Both the position numbers and the translations under genes were made by a program. From positions 12,734,769 to 12,798,768 of the forward strand of contig CM059624.1 of NCBI GenBank assembly GCA_030435675.1: DNA of 64,000 nucleotides, in the 5' to 3' direction. A model generated the notes under the pieces. The model was not told the DNA's origin, ran no database searches, and saw only the letters and a program-made list of their open reading frames with translations. Shown here one piece after another: positions 1-11,100 of this stretch. Within the stretch, counting starts at the first letter, position 1; each line of letters begins with the position of its first letter. The DNA comes from Steinernema hermaphroditum (taxonomy: Eukaryota; Nematoda; Chromadorea; Rhabditida; Steinernematidae).

Positions 1-1939
1 ACAAGTGGTGATCCCGTGAAGCTCTTCTACAAGGGCGAGATGGCCGATCAGATCGCCGCGGAAATCTCGAGCAACGGCGGATTTCTGACCAAAGAGGATC
101 TGGAGAATTACAAGACGGTCGTCTCCCAGAAACCTCTGATCAACGACCACTTCGACGACGAGCTCGTCATGTGTGGTCCACCGCCGTCCTCCTCCTTCGC
201 CGTCACTCAACTTCTTGTCTCACTCATGAAACGTAGTCTTTAGTCTCTTTTAGCACATCACGGCCATGCATCCTAGGATACTATGGCACTGGCAGCGATG
301 CAAATCTGATCTACTCAAGTGACCAGTTTCATCATCGATTCATTGAGGCTCAGAAGTTCAGCTTCGCCAAGAGAACTCTACTGGGTAAGTGATGTTGTAC
401 CTACGATGGTAACATATTGGATCCTGCTTTAGCCGATCCTGCTTTCGTGAAAGAAGCCGAGGAACTCGTGGCCAACATGACCAAAAAAGAGTACACGAAC
501 GAAATTTTCAAGAAGATAACTGACCACGCGTTGGCCGATGAAGAATACGGAGGCCATCTAGCTCAGGTTTGTCCAGCTAATGTGGAAGATTTCACTGTGG
601 TTCGAACGAAAAAACACGGTGATCATAAAAGGTTGTGAACATGGGTCTCGCAAGGGAACCGTCCGCCTTAGATCGAGCTGAAAATAGGCGTGCAGTTTAA
701 CGTTACCCCCAAGAACCGTCGACTTATACGCACACCCTTTGAAAGTTTTCCGGACTGATTCGTAATTTGTACCTAACTCTCTTGCCTACCAGTTTGTTGA
801 AGAATTGGATCGATAAAGCCAAGGTTACAAAAAGGAACAATCAGACCTATCCGCACAACTTTTGAACGGTATTTATGTGGTCAAATATGCGTAGAAGCCG
901 ATGGACGAGAAGACAAAGACTCGAATGCGTTACGTTTTCTCACACACACTATGATTCTTGTGCTCACACCAAACGACCATTAGTCCTGCCAAGCGAGAGA
1001 TCTACTAAGCCCCCTTTCTCCAATGTAAACAAACGCAAATAGAGTCGTTATTCGATGCCATTGAAAGGGACGAAAAGGAAATATTTGAGAGGAGTCAACG
1101 TTCCAGTGATGAGCCCAAAACAACCTCATAGGCTCAAATTACTACCAACCAATGTTCAGAAAAAATGAAATACGCTTCCTTGTTCAGCCCAACGACCAAG
1201 GCACAACACACGTCTCCGTCATCGACGCCGATGGAAACGCCGTCTCCCTAACCAGCTCTATCAATAACATGTAAAGCAAACAATCCTTAAAACCGAAAGC
1301 GATCACTATTATATTTAAGCTTTGGATCTCGACAGCGTTCGGCTAGCCTCGGCATCATCTATAATGACCAAATGGATGACTTCTCCCTCCCCGGCGTCAA
1401 GAACTTCTTCGGCTTCGAGCCGTCGCCGGCCAACTTCATTCGCCCCGGAAAACGGCCCATGAGCAGCATGTCGCCGATGATCATCTACAATCGCCACACT
1501 GGTGACGTAAAGATGGCGATAGGCGCGGCCGGAGGGTCTAAGATCATCTCGGCTGTGGCGCAGACCATCGTCCAAACGCTCTTCTTCAATCAGACGTTGA
1601 AAGAAGCTGTGGACACGCCAAGACTACATAACCAGTTCACTCCGATCCACACCCTTTACGAAGCTGGCGTTCCTGAGGTGAGTGAGATGTATTTCGTCCG
1701 GATCACTGATCTTAATGGCCTAATTACTTATTCATGGAAAATAGGGATAAGAAAGCTTCTTATTCTACTTGCTCTCACTTCAGCCCATGCTGGAAGCCCT
1801 CCGAGCTCGCGGTCAGAATCTCACTCTGTGGAAAACGGTGTTCAGCACGGTCCAGGCAATCCTTCGTGACACCGACGGCTCCCTAGTGGCAAACAGCGAT
1901 CACCGAAGACCTGTCCACATGTACCCGACTGGATATTGA
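1..1939 (+). CDS. Gamma-glutamyltranspeptidase (GGT), 3' part of gene
   Basis: The gene encodes the C-terminal half of a gamma-glutamyltranspeptidase, the membrane-anchored N-terminal-nucleophile hydrolase that cleaves glutathione and other gamma-glutamyl compounds; the 5' end lies outside the window. Phase-consistent exons are <1-232, 277-384, 433-566, 1188-1270, 1320-1677 and 1784-1939 (TGA). The sequence shows the GGT landmarks in order: the large-subunit helix with FLTKEDLENY and CGPPPSSSF, then the autoprocessing site DQGTTHVSVID, whose second Thr would be the nucleophile, then SLTSSINN, NDQMDDFS, RPMSSMSPMI and the oxyanion glycines GAAGGSKI. The 3' end PTGY-stop fits the family. Intron 3 is about 620 bp and the others are 33-106 bp. 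Family assignment is secure. Which paralogue it is, and whether it is active, cannot be judged without the N-terminus. Confidence 0.9.
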
Positions 1940-2148
1940 CCACACGCATTGTTTCATGTTGACGAGAATAAGAATAAAAGAATTATGACCGCAGCGACGA
2001 TCCATTCACGTAAGTCACTTCAGTTATCCGTGCAGAGAAGAGTCGCTCGGCGATCTAAATCCACAAAGACGCTGCATGTCAGCATTTTCTTCTACCTACT
2101 TCAGCCTCGACTTGAAATCGCGATTGAAAACTCTATTCATGGCGACGC

Positions 2149-2463
2149 TCAGATACAGAATAGACAGTAAAGGTAGCCGAGGATACGGTTGTCGACGGTG
2201 ATGTATCTGGAGACGAAGAGGAGTGTGTTGGGGATGGTTACAAGACACACCGAGAGGATGGAAATAGCCAAGGTCAACCTTATTTTCATATGGTCAAGCA
2301 TCCATGACGGCATCCATATCCTGATCTTTTGATCTTTTATGTGACCGAAAATCGTGACGAAATAATTAGACGTCTTTAAGTTTGATACTTTTCCTCTGCC
2401 TTGAGAGGATGTACTGCATTCCACGTCATATCGTACACGGACATATTGCGATGCATGTTGCAA
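2149..2463 (-). pseudogene. Possible fragment of a seven-transmembrane receptor gene
   Basis: The minus-strand frame contains a hydrophobic stretch (LTLAISILSVCLVTIPNTLL followed by FVSRY) preceded by a basic MKIR. This resembles a transmembrane helix and loop of nematode chemoreceptors. No neighbouring exons for the remaining helices were found, and the stretch sits between the GGT 3' end and the MSP gene. It could be a relic of a chemoreceptor gene or simply a chance hydrophobic frame. Confidence 0.2.
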
Positions 2464-2937
2464 GGGGAACTCTTCGACTGCAAACGGTTTTCACATGTTC
2501 AAAAATGAAGCTATACAAAGCCAGCCGTGGGAGAATTGTTAGAAATATGCGTGCTCCAGCTAAATGTATTCTCTTTCGAAAGTACAAAACTCTTGTCAAT
2601 ATAAAAGTTAGATGTGTGAAAGTGGAAGTGAATGCTTCAAGTGCGTCTGCCGAGCAATGGACGGCGATGGGTTTCTTGCTGATGTGGATACGGGAGATTC
2701 ATGGCCATGAAACAGGTCTATCCAGTCTATCGACTGCTGGAGTTCCGACCAATCAACACAACGTGTCAGTTGCCGAATGAAGGCCGAGCGGATCTCTCAT
2801 CTGTCTGAAAAAGAAATACTTTGCAAAATGCACGTAGACAGTCGTAGAGCAATTGGCCAGACACTGCTACGGTCTGACAAATCGAACACGCCCGCTTTCC
2901 CTCGTCTACAAATGAGATCTGTCCACTTTCCAGTCCA

Positions 2938-2944
2938 TATAAAG
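2938..2944 (+). promoter_or_regulatory. TATA box of the MSP gene
   Basis: TATAAAG lies 37 bp before the MSP start codon, leaving room for the very short 5' leader usual for nematode MSP genes. Confidence 0.6.
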
Positions 2945-2980
2945 CCTCCTCTGGATCAGAACGGACAGGCAGCAGCAGCA

Positions 2981-3364
2981 ATGGCTCAATCCGTTCCCCC
3001 TGGAGACATCAACACCCAGCCCGGCACGAAGATCGTGTTCAACGCGCCGTACGATGACAAGCACACCTACCACATCAAGATCACCAACGCTGGAGGACGC
3101 CGCATCGGATGGGCTATCAAGACCACCAACATGAAGCGCCTCGGAGTGGACCCTCCCTGCGGAGTGCTCGACCCCAAGGAGAACGTGCTGATGGCCGTGT
3201 CCTGCGACTGCTTCGTCTACGGACAGGAAGACACCAACAACGACCGCATCACCATCGAGTGGACGAACACCCCCGACGGTGCCGCCAAGCAGTTCCGCCG
3301 CGAATGGTTCCAGGGAGATGGTATGGTCCGCCGCAAGAACCTCCCCATCGAGTACAACCCTTAA
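2981..3364 (+). CDS. Major sperm protein (MSP)
   Basis: This intronless gene encodes a complete 127-residue major sperm protein, the cytoskeletal and signalling protein of amoeboid nematode sperm. It polymerises to drive motility and, when secreted, acts as an oocyte-maturation hormone. The whole protein is one immunoglobulin-like MSP domain of standard length, with family signatures [61 protein letters not shown] and the C-terminus [11 protein letters not shown]. Codon use is strongly biased to C-ending codons, as in highly expressed genes. A TATA box lies just upstream and AATAAA follows the TAA at about 3390. The frame extends upstream to 2777, but the ATG at 2981 gives the canonical N-terminus. 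MSP genes are normally expressed only in spermatogenesis. Confidence 0.98.
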   Translation: MAQSVPPGDINTQPGTKIVFNAPYDDKHTYHIKITNAGGRRIGWAIKTTNMKRLGVDPPCGVLDPKENVLMAVSCDCFVYGQEDTNNDRITIEWTNTPDGAAKQFRREWFQGDGMVRRKNLPIEYNP

Positions 3365-3882
3365 ACGAGCTTCTGTGTCATTGCCTTCAATAAATGATTC
3401 TTGATTAATTTGTTCTTGCCTTGTCCACCTTACGGTAATACTTGTCCTCTCTTCACACTTCTTTGGAAGTCGCCATGTTGTTCTGATCTTGGGGATACTA
3501 TCCCTTTGAGTAGATGTTCCTTTGTCGAGTTTCCAGAATACATTTGTGGAAAAGCGACAATCGTTTCATGCGTGCATTTAAAAAGCGAAATGTAGCACTT
3601 AGAAGTAAGCCCAAATCTCTCTGTGCGAGAATTGGGCGTTGCAGAAAGTGCGTCCATCTCGCCAAGTGATTGGCATCGAGCAGGCAGAAGACCTGCAGGA
3701 TTCGTTTATCTTGGCTGAAGGCGGAGTCGAGCACGCGACGTGCTGCGTGCGAGTTAAAACGCTTGCCACTGCACTACTCAACCCTTCAACAGAGCGGCCG
3801 CCGAGAAGTGCTATAATGCAGTCAGCATCACAAAAAGGTCTTTGATGGGCAAAAAGACAGAAATATTGCATTAAACATCATC

Positions 3883-4009
3883 TTAAGGGTCGGTCACAGT
3901 TCCGGAAACAGTTTCGCGGTCACAGTTGCGTTTTTCACTATGACCTCCCAAAAACTGTTCCCGGAAACAATGGTGAAAACTGTTTCCGCAGCTATGACCG
4001 GCCCTTTAA
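3883..4009. mobile_element. Short MITE flanked by TTAA
   Basis: The terminal inverted repeats are about 30 bp and imperfect. The left arm reads GGGTCGGTCACAG and is followed by GGAAACAGTTT; the right arm is its complement, AAACTGTTTCC ending CCGGCCCT. TTAA lies at both ends, suggesting a piggyBac-type or similar target duplication. There is no coding capacity. Confidence 0.6.
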
Positions 4010-4215
4010 ACGTCAAACCTGGCCTAACATGAAAGTATCAGAAAGTCAGAACTTCGACCGTTTTTCGAACGGTTTTGTATTTCACTAATGGAATTCGTGG
4101 TGCTGATCATTTTGCGGACAAAACGGGCACTGTTACCGATCATAATCGGTGCAAATCTGAAGATACGAGTAACTGAAGATCTGGCAAGACCGGTGTCCTA
4201 ACGTGTGACATTTAC

Positions 4216-4263
4216 TATACTCTGTTTTTTTTTCGATCACGATCAAAAAAAAAACAGAGTATA
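4216..4263. repeat. 48 bp hairpin with T9/A10 arms
   Basis: TATACTCTG plus a T run, a short GATC-containing spacer, then an A run plus CAGAGTATA form a near-perfect palindrome. It may be a tiny transposon relic. Confidence 0.6.
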
Positions 4264-4663
4264 CTTGGCCGCGGACGGAAAAATGAGCCATTTGACACAC
4301 CGTGGCCTGAGCGCCGCCTTCCGAACCGGAGAGAAATCGTTGGGGTGACAGAACTCAAGGCGTTCGCTGTGAGACTCTTTGAACGCATCATGAGCGCTGG
4401 TTCGTTCGCCTTCCCACTCTCTCTTTTTCGCGACTATTTTCGGAAATTTTTCGAAAATCTTTAATCATTCGGGTTATTTGTTCGCTTTCGTGTAATTACG
4501 GTTCTTAGATAATCACTTTTTCAACGATGCCCGCAATGTATTCGCCTTGCTACTTTCTCTGTGATGCTGTGTTCATCCCGTTTTGACGCGATCGTGGTGT
4601 GCCATATTTCTTCTTTTTTTTACTCATATTTTCATTCATTTCAGAACGTCAAACGTTACCAAA

Positions 4664-5466
4664 ATGAACGTTGACAAATCTCTGGATCAGCTCATCGCTG
4701 AAAACAAGAAAAAGAACAAGGCAGGTAGAGGTGCTCGGAAGTTCAATCGCAGACCGAAAAAGCAGCCCGGCGAAGGACAAGCCAAGTTTACCAACGTGAG
4801 TAATCATGTTCAGCTATTGACTTATCTTTGCTCTGTTTTAGAAGCAGAAGCCGAATCGCGGCGGGTTCGCCAACGTCACCCCCCGTACGGACAATCGCTT
4901 CGTCAAAGTGAACATCGGCAACTTGTCGTACACCGTCAAGACTGTCGACCTGCAGGCGCGCTTCTTGGGTGATTACGGCTTGTCATAATGGTAAATGTTA
5001 TAGGAACTGTTTGCCCCGTACAAGCCTTCGAAGGTTAACGTTCACTTCGACGAGACCGGAAGGTCGTTGCACACTGCGGACGTTGTTCTTCATCATCGTG
5101 ACGCGAAGAGAATGGTCAATGACTTCAGAGGCATCGCCCTTGATGGTATTTCGTTCTCTGTTCAGAATGCCGACTACTGATTAATATGTTACAGGTCGCG
5201 AGTTGAAGATGTTGATCGTTGATGACCGTGCTCCCGTTCGAGTTGCTCCTTCCATTCAACAAACGCTTAGCGCCTTGAAGAAGCAGGTCCAGCAAATTGC
5301 GAAACGTTCGCCGGGGGCAGTCGTAAAGAAGCGCGGAAAGAAGAACGTTCAAAAGCAGAAAAAGAAGCCTGATTCAGAGAAGAAACAGCAGAAGTCTAAG
5401 GACGAGTTGGACCGCGAGCTGGAAGAGTATATGCGCAAGCACAAGCATCCCGCGATCACCATCTGA
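4664..5466 (+). CDS. ALY/REF mRNA export adaptor
   Basis: The gene encodes a 219-residue ALY/REF (THO Ally) protein, the RNA-binding adaptor that couples splicing to NXF1-dependent mRNA export in the nucleus. Exons are 4664-4795, 4842-4955, 5004-5145 and 5195-5466. The N-terminus carries the conserved UAP56-binding motif ([16 protein letters not shown]). A basic RG-type linker follows, then one RRM ([40 protein letters not shown]), and then a Lys-rich C-terminus ending in a second UAP56-binding-like helix ([13 protein letters not shown]). The family match and length are typical. A TTTCAG site just before the ATG suggests trans-splicing. One oddity is that the intron after DLQ has no usable GT donor. 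Joining the RRM in frame requires a GC-AG intron at 4956-5003. Confidence 0.93.
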
Positions 5467-6447
5467 GTATTGTACATTGTTGACCCCTTAGTATATTGAG
5501 TGTCTGTTTTATTTACTGTTCGCTGATGAACTTTTTTTCTCTACGTACATGTTCGTCCCTTAAACTGGTCACTAGCCGTGTAGCGTGTTTGAACCTGTTT
5601 CTGCAAGAAGGAGGCTGCAAGGTTTTCTGCGCGCTGTACATTTTCACTTATCAGTGAGGGTGAATTCTGAAGGTTCTGTAGGCAGAGTGCGGCACTGCAT
5701 GCAATGTCATGTCCTGGGCAGGCGAAGGAGTATTTGGACATTGGAAATTGGAATTCTGATTGCACTGCGACTCTCATTTCACTCAACGGTCTCTTTTGCT
5801 TGGTGCGTCAAGGTTTGTTGAACGGTTTAGAACACAGCGCGTTCGTGTTGGGACCTAAATATTTAGAACGGTAAATGTCGCCTGTTCGGTTCGAAGCATT
5901 TAGAACAGGAATTGTCATCCATTCGGACGGGCGCTAAAAATTTAGAACATTTAGGCTTCAAGTCGAACAAAAGTGTATTTTCGTCCAGATTTATGAAACA
6001 CAACAGAGCATGGTAACATGTTTTACCATACCTTTGCAAGAAGGAGCTAAATATTGCTAGCATTCGTAACTGAAGCTAGGATAGGATTGAGTGCGAGGAA
6101 GAAAAAAAATTTAAAAATGTTGGAGAAGCGAGGAGAAAAAATATGGGCCGGAGCGGAGTCGAACCTGAACCACAAAAATGTCGGCCAAGGCACTATCCAG
6201 TTCGGCCATACACCCGTTCTCATCAGCGTTGCCGAAGTCGACTATATTCGTATGGGCCTAACTTTCGATGCGTGTTTAGGTAGTGAACCTTGATTGAGGG
6301 CACGGGATTCGGTGTGCGCATGATTGCCCACACCAAGCTCTACCACCCCCACCATATCTCATCCCGATCCTTTTTTTTCTAAACCGGTGTTCTAAATCGT
6401 TCAACAAACCTGCCGACACCCTCTTGCTTTTGTCCTGAACCGACATG
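5467..6447. other. Intergenic region, no gene seen
   Basis: Apart from the tRNA-like relic around 6145-6215, I see only short non-conserved frames between the ALY/REF 3' end and the fold-back element. Confidence 0.5.
6145..6215 (-). other. tRNA-derived relic
   Basis: On the minus strand there is a perfect A-box-like TGGCCGAACTGG (plus positions 6197-6208). A B-box GGTTCGACTCC (6155-6165) lies at tRNA-like spacing. The T stem and acceptor stem do not pair, so this is a decayed tRNA or tRNA-derived repeat rather than a working gene. Confidence 0.4.
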
Positions 6448-6701
6448 CCTATTCTCCATTTCAAAATTATCTTCCGAAATCGTTAGGAGCGACTGTAAAA
6501 TTTCTGAGCACGTCGTTGCGGGACTCAAGGAGATTTCAAGATTTCAAAATTATTTCGCTTTGCGCTGCAGCGCAATAGTATGTCGAACGTGCGAAATAAT
6601 TTTGAAATCTTGAAATCTGCTTGAGTCCCGCAACGACGTGCTCAGAAATTTTACGGTCGCTCCTAACGATTTCGGAAGATAATTTTGAAATGGACAATAG
6701 G
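6448..6701. mobile_element. Fold-back MITE with about 110 bp near-perfect arms
   Basis: Positions 6448-6558 and 6589-6701 are inverted copies with only about three mismatches, separated by a loop of about 30 bp. The tips read CCTATT / AATAGG. The element has no coding capacity. High arm identity means either recent insertion or arm-to-arm correction. It lies directly upstream of the C48 protease gene. Confidence 0.8.
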
Positions 6702-6943
6702 CAGTTTAGACTTCGGTGTTGTCTGTTTCCGTGATTTCATCGGATACAGATGCTGTGCTATTCGCGTTCGTATAGATATAGCCCTGGCTCGAGTGCCAGT
6801 TCCTGATCATTTTCGGGGTTACGTTGTTGTTGTTGTATTTCAATTATCCGTCCGACACAACAGTGTGAGATGGTACGCGTTTTGCTCGTGGGTGACAAGG
6901 ATGCACTTTTTTGAGTTGGTTTAATTCTTTATGTATTTACAGA

Positions 6944-7672
6944 ATGGCTCATGAAGTGTGCACCCTCTCATCGGACGATGAAACATTTCCCGAAGAACAA
7001 CAAGTCAACATAGTGGAGCAGCGCAAACTCCAGCACGGCGCGCTTATAGGCCTCGGAACGAAGAAGGGATCAACATGGATCAGCGACCAGACGGTGTTCG
7101 ACTACCTCTGCCTGAAACTTCCGGATTTCCTGGTCATCGAGCCGCTCGTATTTCAAGCCAGCTATAACATCAACTCGAGAGGAATCATTGGATCGCGCGA
7201 AGACGCCCCTCAAGGAGTCGTGCTGATGCCAGTGCAGTATGAAGACCATTGGATCCTGGGCATCTTAGAAATCCAACTCGGGATGGTGGCCGTTTTCGAC
7301 ACGCTTAGGAAGAAGCTGCACGAAAATATCTGGATGCGGATGGAAGACGTTGCAAAGATGCTCATCAAGAAGTTCCCGGGAACCGAGCCGAACCACCGAA
7401 CGAGCGACGCCGTGTATGTCGTCGAAGCCCGGGATGATCAGTACGCCATGCAGTTCGACCTGGTCAATTGTGGTCCTCTGGTATGCATGCTTGCCTGTGC
7501 ATACTGCGCTAGGCAGTCCATGTTCTTCAACGAAGAGGACATCGCGGAGTGGCGGAGGCAAGCGTTCGAATTCCTTGTCACGACCGAAATGCACGTGAAG
7601 TCGCATCGCATAGGACCTCTCAAGAAAGCCGATGGAGCTCCAAAACGAGCGAATCTGAACATGACTCTCTAA
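6944..7672 (+). CDS. Ulp1/SENP-like cysteine protease (peptidase family C48)
   Basis: A single exon encodes 242 residues matching the catalytic fold of Ulp1/SENP proteases, which remove SUMO or similar modifiers from proteins. The triad is visible in the correct order: His102 (EDHWILGI), Asp119 (VAVFDTL), and Gln170 and Cys176 in MQFDLVNCGPLVC. STWISDQTVFDYL at about residues 43-55 matches the substrate-clamp start of the domain. The protein is essentially catalytic domain only, lacking the long regulatory N-terminus of true SENPs. TTTACAG lies immediately before the ATG (trans-splice-like), and AATAAA follows at about 7713. Stand-alone, intronless C48 genes in animals can be transposon-derived, and the neighbouring fold-back element is compatible with that, but I see no transposase. 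Substrate (SUMO, NEDD8 or other) is unknown. Confidence 0.75.
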   Translation: MAHEVCTLSSDDETFPEEQQVNIVEQRKLQHGALIGLGTKKGSTWISDQTVFDYLCLKLPDFLVIEPLVFQASYNINSRGIIGSREDAPQGVVLMPVQYEDHWILGILEIQLGMVAVFDTLRKKLHENIWMRMEDVAKMLIKKFPGTEPNHRTSDAVYVVEARDDQYAMQFDLVNCGPLVCMLACAYCARQSMFFNEEDIAEWRRQAFEFLVTTEMHVKSHRIGPLKKADGAPKRANLNMTL

Positions 7673-8192
7673 CTTGTTGCTTTGATACTACGTTTACGTG
7701 TACTATGAGAAAATAAAGTATTGTTTACAATTATTGTGTTCTCTGCTGGTTCCGGGTTCTCGTTGTTGGTGATCCATGGTCGGATGGCGTTGCCCTGGTG
7801 ATTCTGTGCCAATCTACGCGGTTGTTCCAATGGGGGTTGTTGTGGAACGTCTCGCCGTCTGCTAATTAGCGAACAACCGGTTCACGTCTGGTGTCACAGT
7901 CCAGATGAGGAGGATTACACGACCTTTGACTCTTCGCAGACACTCTATTTTGTTTGTCTGTGCAGATCGGATTACAGGAAGTGGTCATATGCCGTGTTGT
8001 TATCACTGAAAGTCTCACAAAAACAGGCAAACATGAGTTCCCAAATGATCGATCGTGAATCAGCAGCCCATTTCCATTTACTAAATTCGCAGTCGACAAA
8101 ACAAGTCGTAACAATTGGGCTTCAGTTGGTCGAGACTAATTAGATCACTTTTGTGCCTATTTACCTTTCTGAACTTCAGTCACTTCTTAGCG

Positions 8193-11100
8193 ATGTTTGC
8201 TAGTCGAGTTGGATCGGTGCCTTCGAAAATCACCGTTTCTTCGAGGTAAGTCGGTTCAGTCTTGCGTAAAATCGTCTTATGAACTACCGTAATCCTCTTC
8301 TTTCAGGCGTTTCCTCAACATCCGTTCGAACTGTTCCCCCAGCGAGTGGAGCTACATCCACGGCGCGTCGCCGACGCCCTTCCTCAACGACAACATCTCG
8401 CAGTGCTTCCGGAAGGGCGTTGAAAAGGTGCCCGACAAGGAAGCGTTCGTATTCAAGAACGAGAACGTACGAAAGACGTACGCGCAGGCCTGGGACGACT
8501 CGAGGAAGCTCGCGAAAGGTCTCATCAAGTTGGGCATTCGCCAGGGCGACCGAGTGGGCATCTGGGGCCCGAACTACTACGAATGGGTTGCCACGCAGTT
8601 TGCCTGCGCCATGGCCGGATTCGTGCTCGTTAACATCAACCCGGCTTATCAGTACGACGAACTACAGTATTCAATGAGGAAGGTTGGAGTGAAGGCGCTG
8701 ATAAGCCCGCCCAAATTCAGCCGTTCCAACTATTACAGGTACAGAAAGTGGCTTTTTGCGTCGCTGAACACGATTCGTAGAAGTCTGAACGCCATCGTTC
8801 CCCAGCTGTCCTCGGCCAAGGAGGGCATCGGCCACGTCGATTGCCGAGATCTTCCCGACTTCGAGCATCTGATCTTGTTCGGGAACGAGGAGAGCTTCAG
8901 AGGCGCGTGGAACTACACGGACATCGTCGGTTCCGGAGGGAAGGAAGAGGAAGAGACGCTCGCGCAGTACGAAAACCGAATCCGAGTCGACGATCCGGCC
9001 AACATTCAGTACACAAGCGTGCATTTCTGCGTGTTCTTTGCTCGAAGACTGACTGTCTTTTAGGGAACAACCGGTTATCCTAAGGCCGCCACACTCACCC
9101 ATCACGGCATCGTCAACAATGCCTACTTCATTGGACTCAGAAGTCGATTCGATAAAGAAGTGAGGAGAGCACCGACACATGGTGAAATCGTGGTTCATTT
9201 TCAGAATACCATCATCTGCATCCCCAACCCTCTCTATCACTGCTTCGGATGCGTCATCGGCACGCTCAACGCTGTCATCCACCAGCAAACGACCGTCTTT
9301 CCGTCCCCTAAATTCAACACCGACGCCATCCTTCACACCATACAAGAAGAACGGTAATTCACCCATTCCACGACTCTTTCCAAATCCGCGATCAGCTGCA
9401 CGGCGCTCTACGGCACTCCGACGATGTTCATCGACGTTCTGGCCAACCCTAACCTCAAGTCCACGGACCTTTCATCGCTCCACACGGGATACGTCGCCGG
9501 AGCGCCGTGTGTGGCGGCACTGGGCGCCCGAATGGTCCAGGAGCTCAATCTCAAAGACTTGTGCATGCTGTATGGAACGACGGAGGCGAGTCCGATCATC
9601 ACAATGTCGTACTTGGAAGACGCTCCAGAGGATCGAATCAAGAACGTTGGATACGTTATGGATCATGTCGAGGTAGAGTTCATTTGTGAAGCTAGAGGTT
9701 CGAGGCAGGTAGCTGTAGATGGACACGAACGGATTCGATCGATGGGCCATCGTCCGGCTAGCCTATTCAGTTATACGCATGAGCCAATGGCTGCAAGTAA
9801 CTAAACTATAGGACGGCGTAGTTAAACCCTGCAGGCGGGTTATGTGGCAGAACTTGAATCGAATTGAATCTGAAGAGCTCTCGGTAGCCAAATTCTTCCT
9901 CACTGGGGACCAAAACGTTAGTAGCAGCCGATATTTGCTAAGTTCAAACGCAGTACACTAACACGGAAAAGGCGAATATTTGCCCTGAAGAGATCTAGCC
10001 AAATGGAGCCCTATGCAACCTGATTATCGCGTCCAAATCCTATCTTCTTCTGATCTAGTACCAGTTGCACTTCCCCGGTCATAAATTAATGTGTTACAGT
10101 ACCCTTTAAGCACCCTTTGCTCCGTTGTTTTCTACGTTCCTTTCACTTCCAGTTCGCATCACCTGCACCGCTTATTTATTTAACCTCTCGTAACAAATCA
10201 ATAACTCTGTCTTCGATCCTCCTCTGCCGACTTGGCGACATCTCCCTGAGCCGCGCCATCACGTACCGCATGAACGCTTCCTGCCTGTCGTCCAATTGGC
10301 TTTTGCTCGCACTGACGCGCTTTAGCACGTCGTTCGACTCCTTCAACACCTCCACCGACGTCTCCAGCATTTTCTCCATCGCCTCCTCAGGATCCGCGCG
10401 CGAATATTTTGTTTTTGGCTCTGAGCACACAGTTTTGACATTGTGCCATGGCGCGCCTACCGTAATCGTCTGATCTGCTGGTACTTGGTGACAGCTTAGG
10501 ATCTCCGATGGGCTCTCCGAGCTGGGCACTGATTATCCTGGCCAGTTCGTCGTTGTTACTCCCCGCCAGCAGGCACGCACCGTCGTCCATTTCGCACTCG
10601 AACGAGTTGTCCTTGGAGCCGGTCTGACACCACTGATTCGATCTGGAAACGCCGTCTTTTGGTGAGAAGAAGGCGAAGAAGTCGAACCCTTTGTGCTCAC
10701 TCTTGAAATCGTCCAGAAAACGCATATTGTCGTAGTAAGGGAAGCTGGAGAGGATGTGGACCATGTTGGCGCCAGGTTCGGACATCTTTTTGTGCTTCAC
10801 TCGGTAGCGGTCTCGGAGATATCGCCAGCGTTTGGCGCAGTCCTCGCCTAAAAGGTGAGAAGTTTCAGTTTGTCCAGCTAGAAACTCTCTTTTTGCACTT
10901 TTCAAGGAGAAGCTGAGCTGGATCTTCTAGCTTATCCAATGAATTATTCCCCATTTGAACTTTTCAGACGTTTAATGAGGAAGTTATCATTGTAGTCCAA
11001 TTAATATGAGAAGGAATACCCGATTAATTCCCTCAGAATGTAAAAAGCCTTGGACCTCACGTAGCTTTGGTTCAAACAAAAGAAGAGAAATACATAGCTG

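Larger units (their letters stand above)
3365..4663. other. Intergenic region with two small inverted-repeat elements
   Basis: No convincing coding exon was found between the MSP and ALY/REF genes. The region holds the MITE at 3883-4009 and the hairpin at 4216-4263. It probably also contains the ALY/REF promoter and leader, since a TTTCAG acceptor lies shortly before that start codon. Confidence 0.6.

Noticed and set aside
8671..9366. Minus-strand 231-codon frame
   Set aside because: It is complementary to ACSF2 exons 2-5 and their introns; open by chance because of host codon bias.
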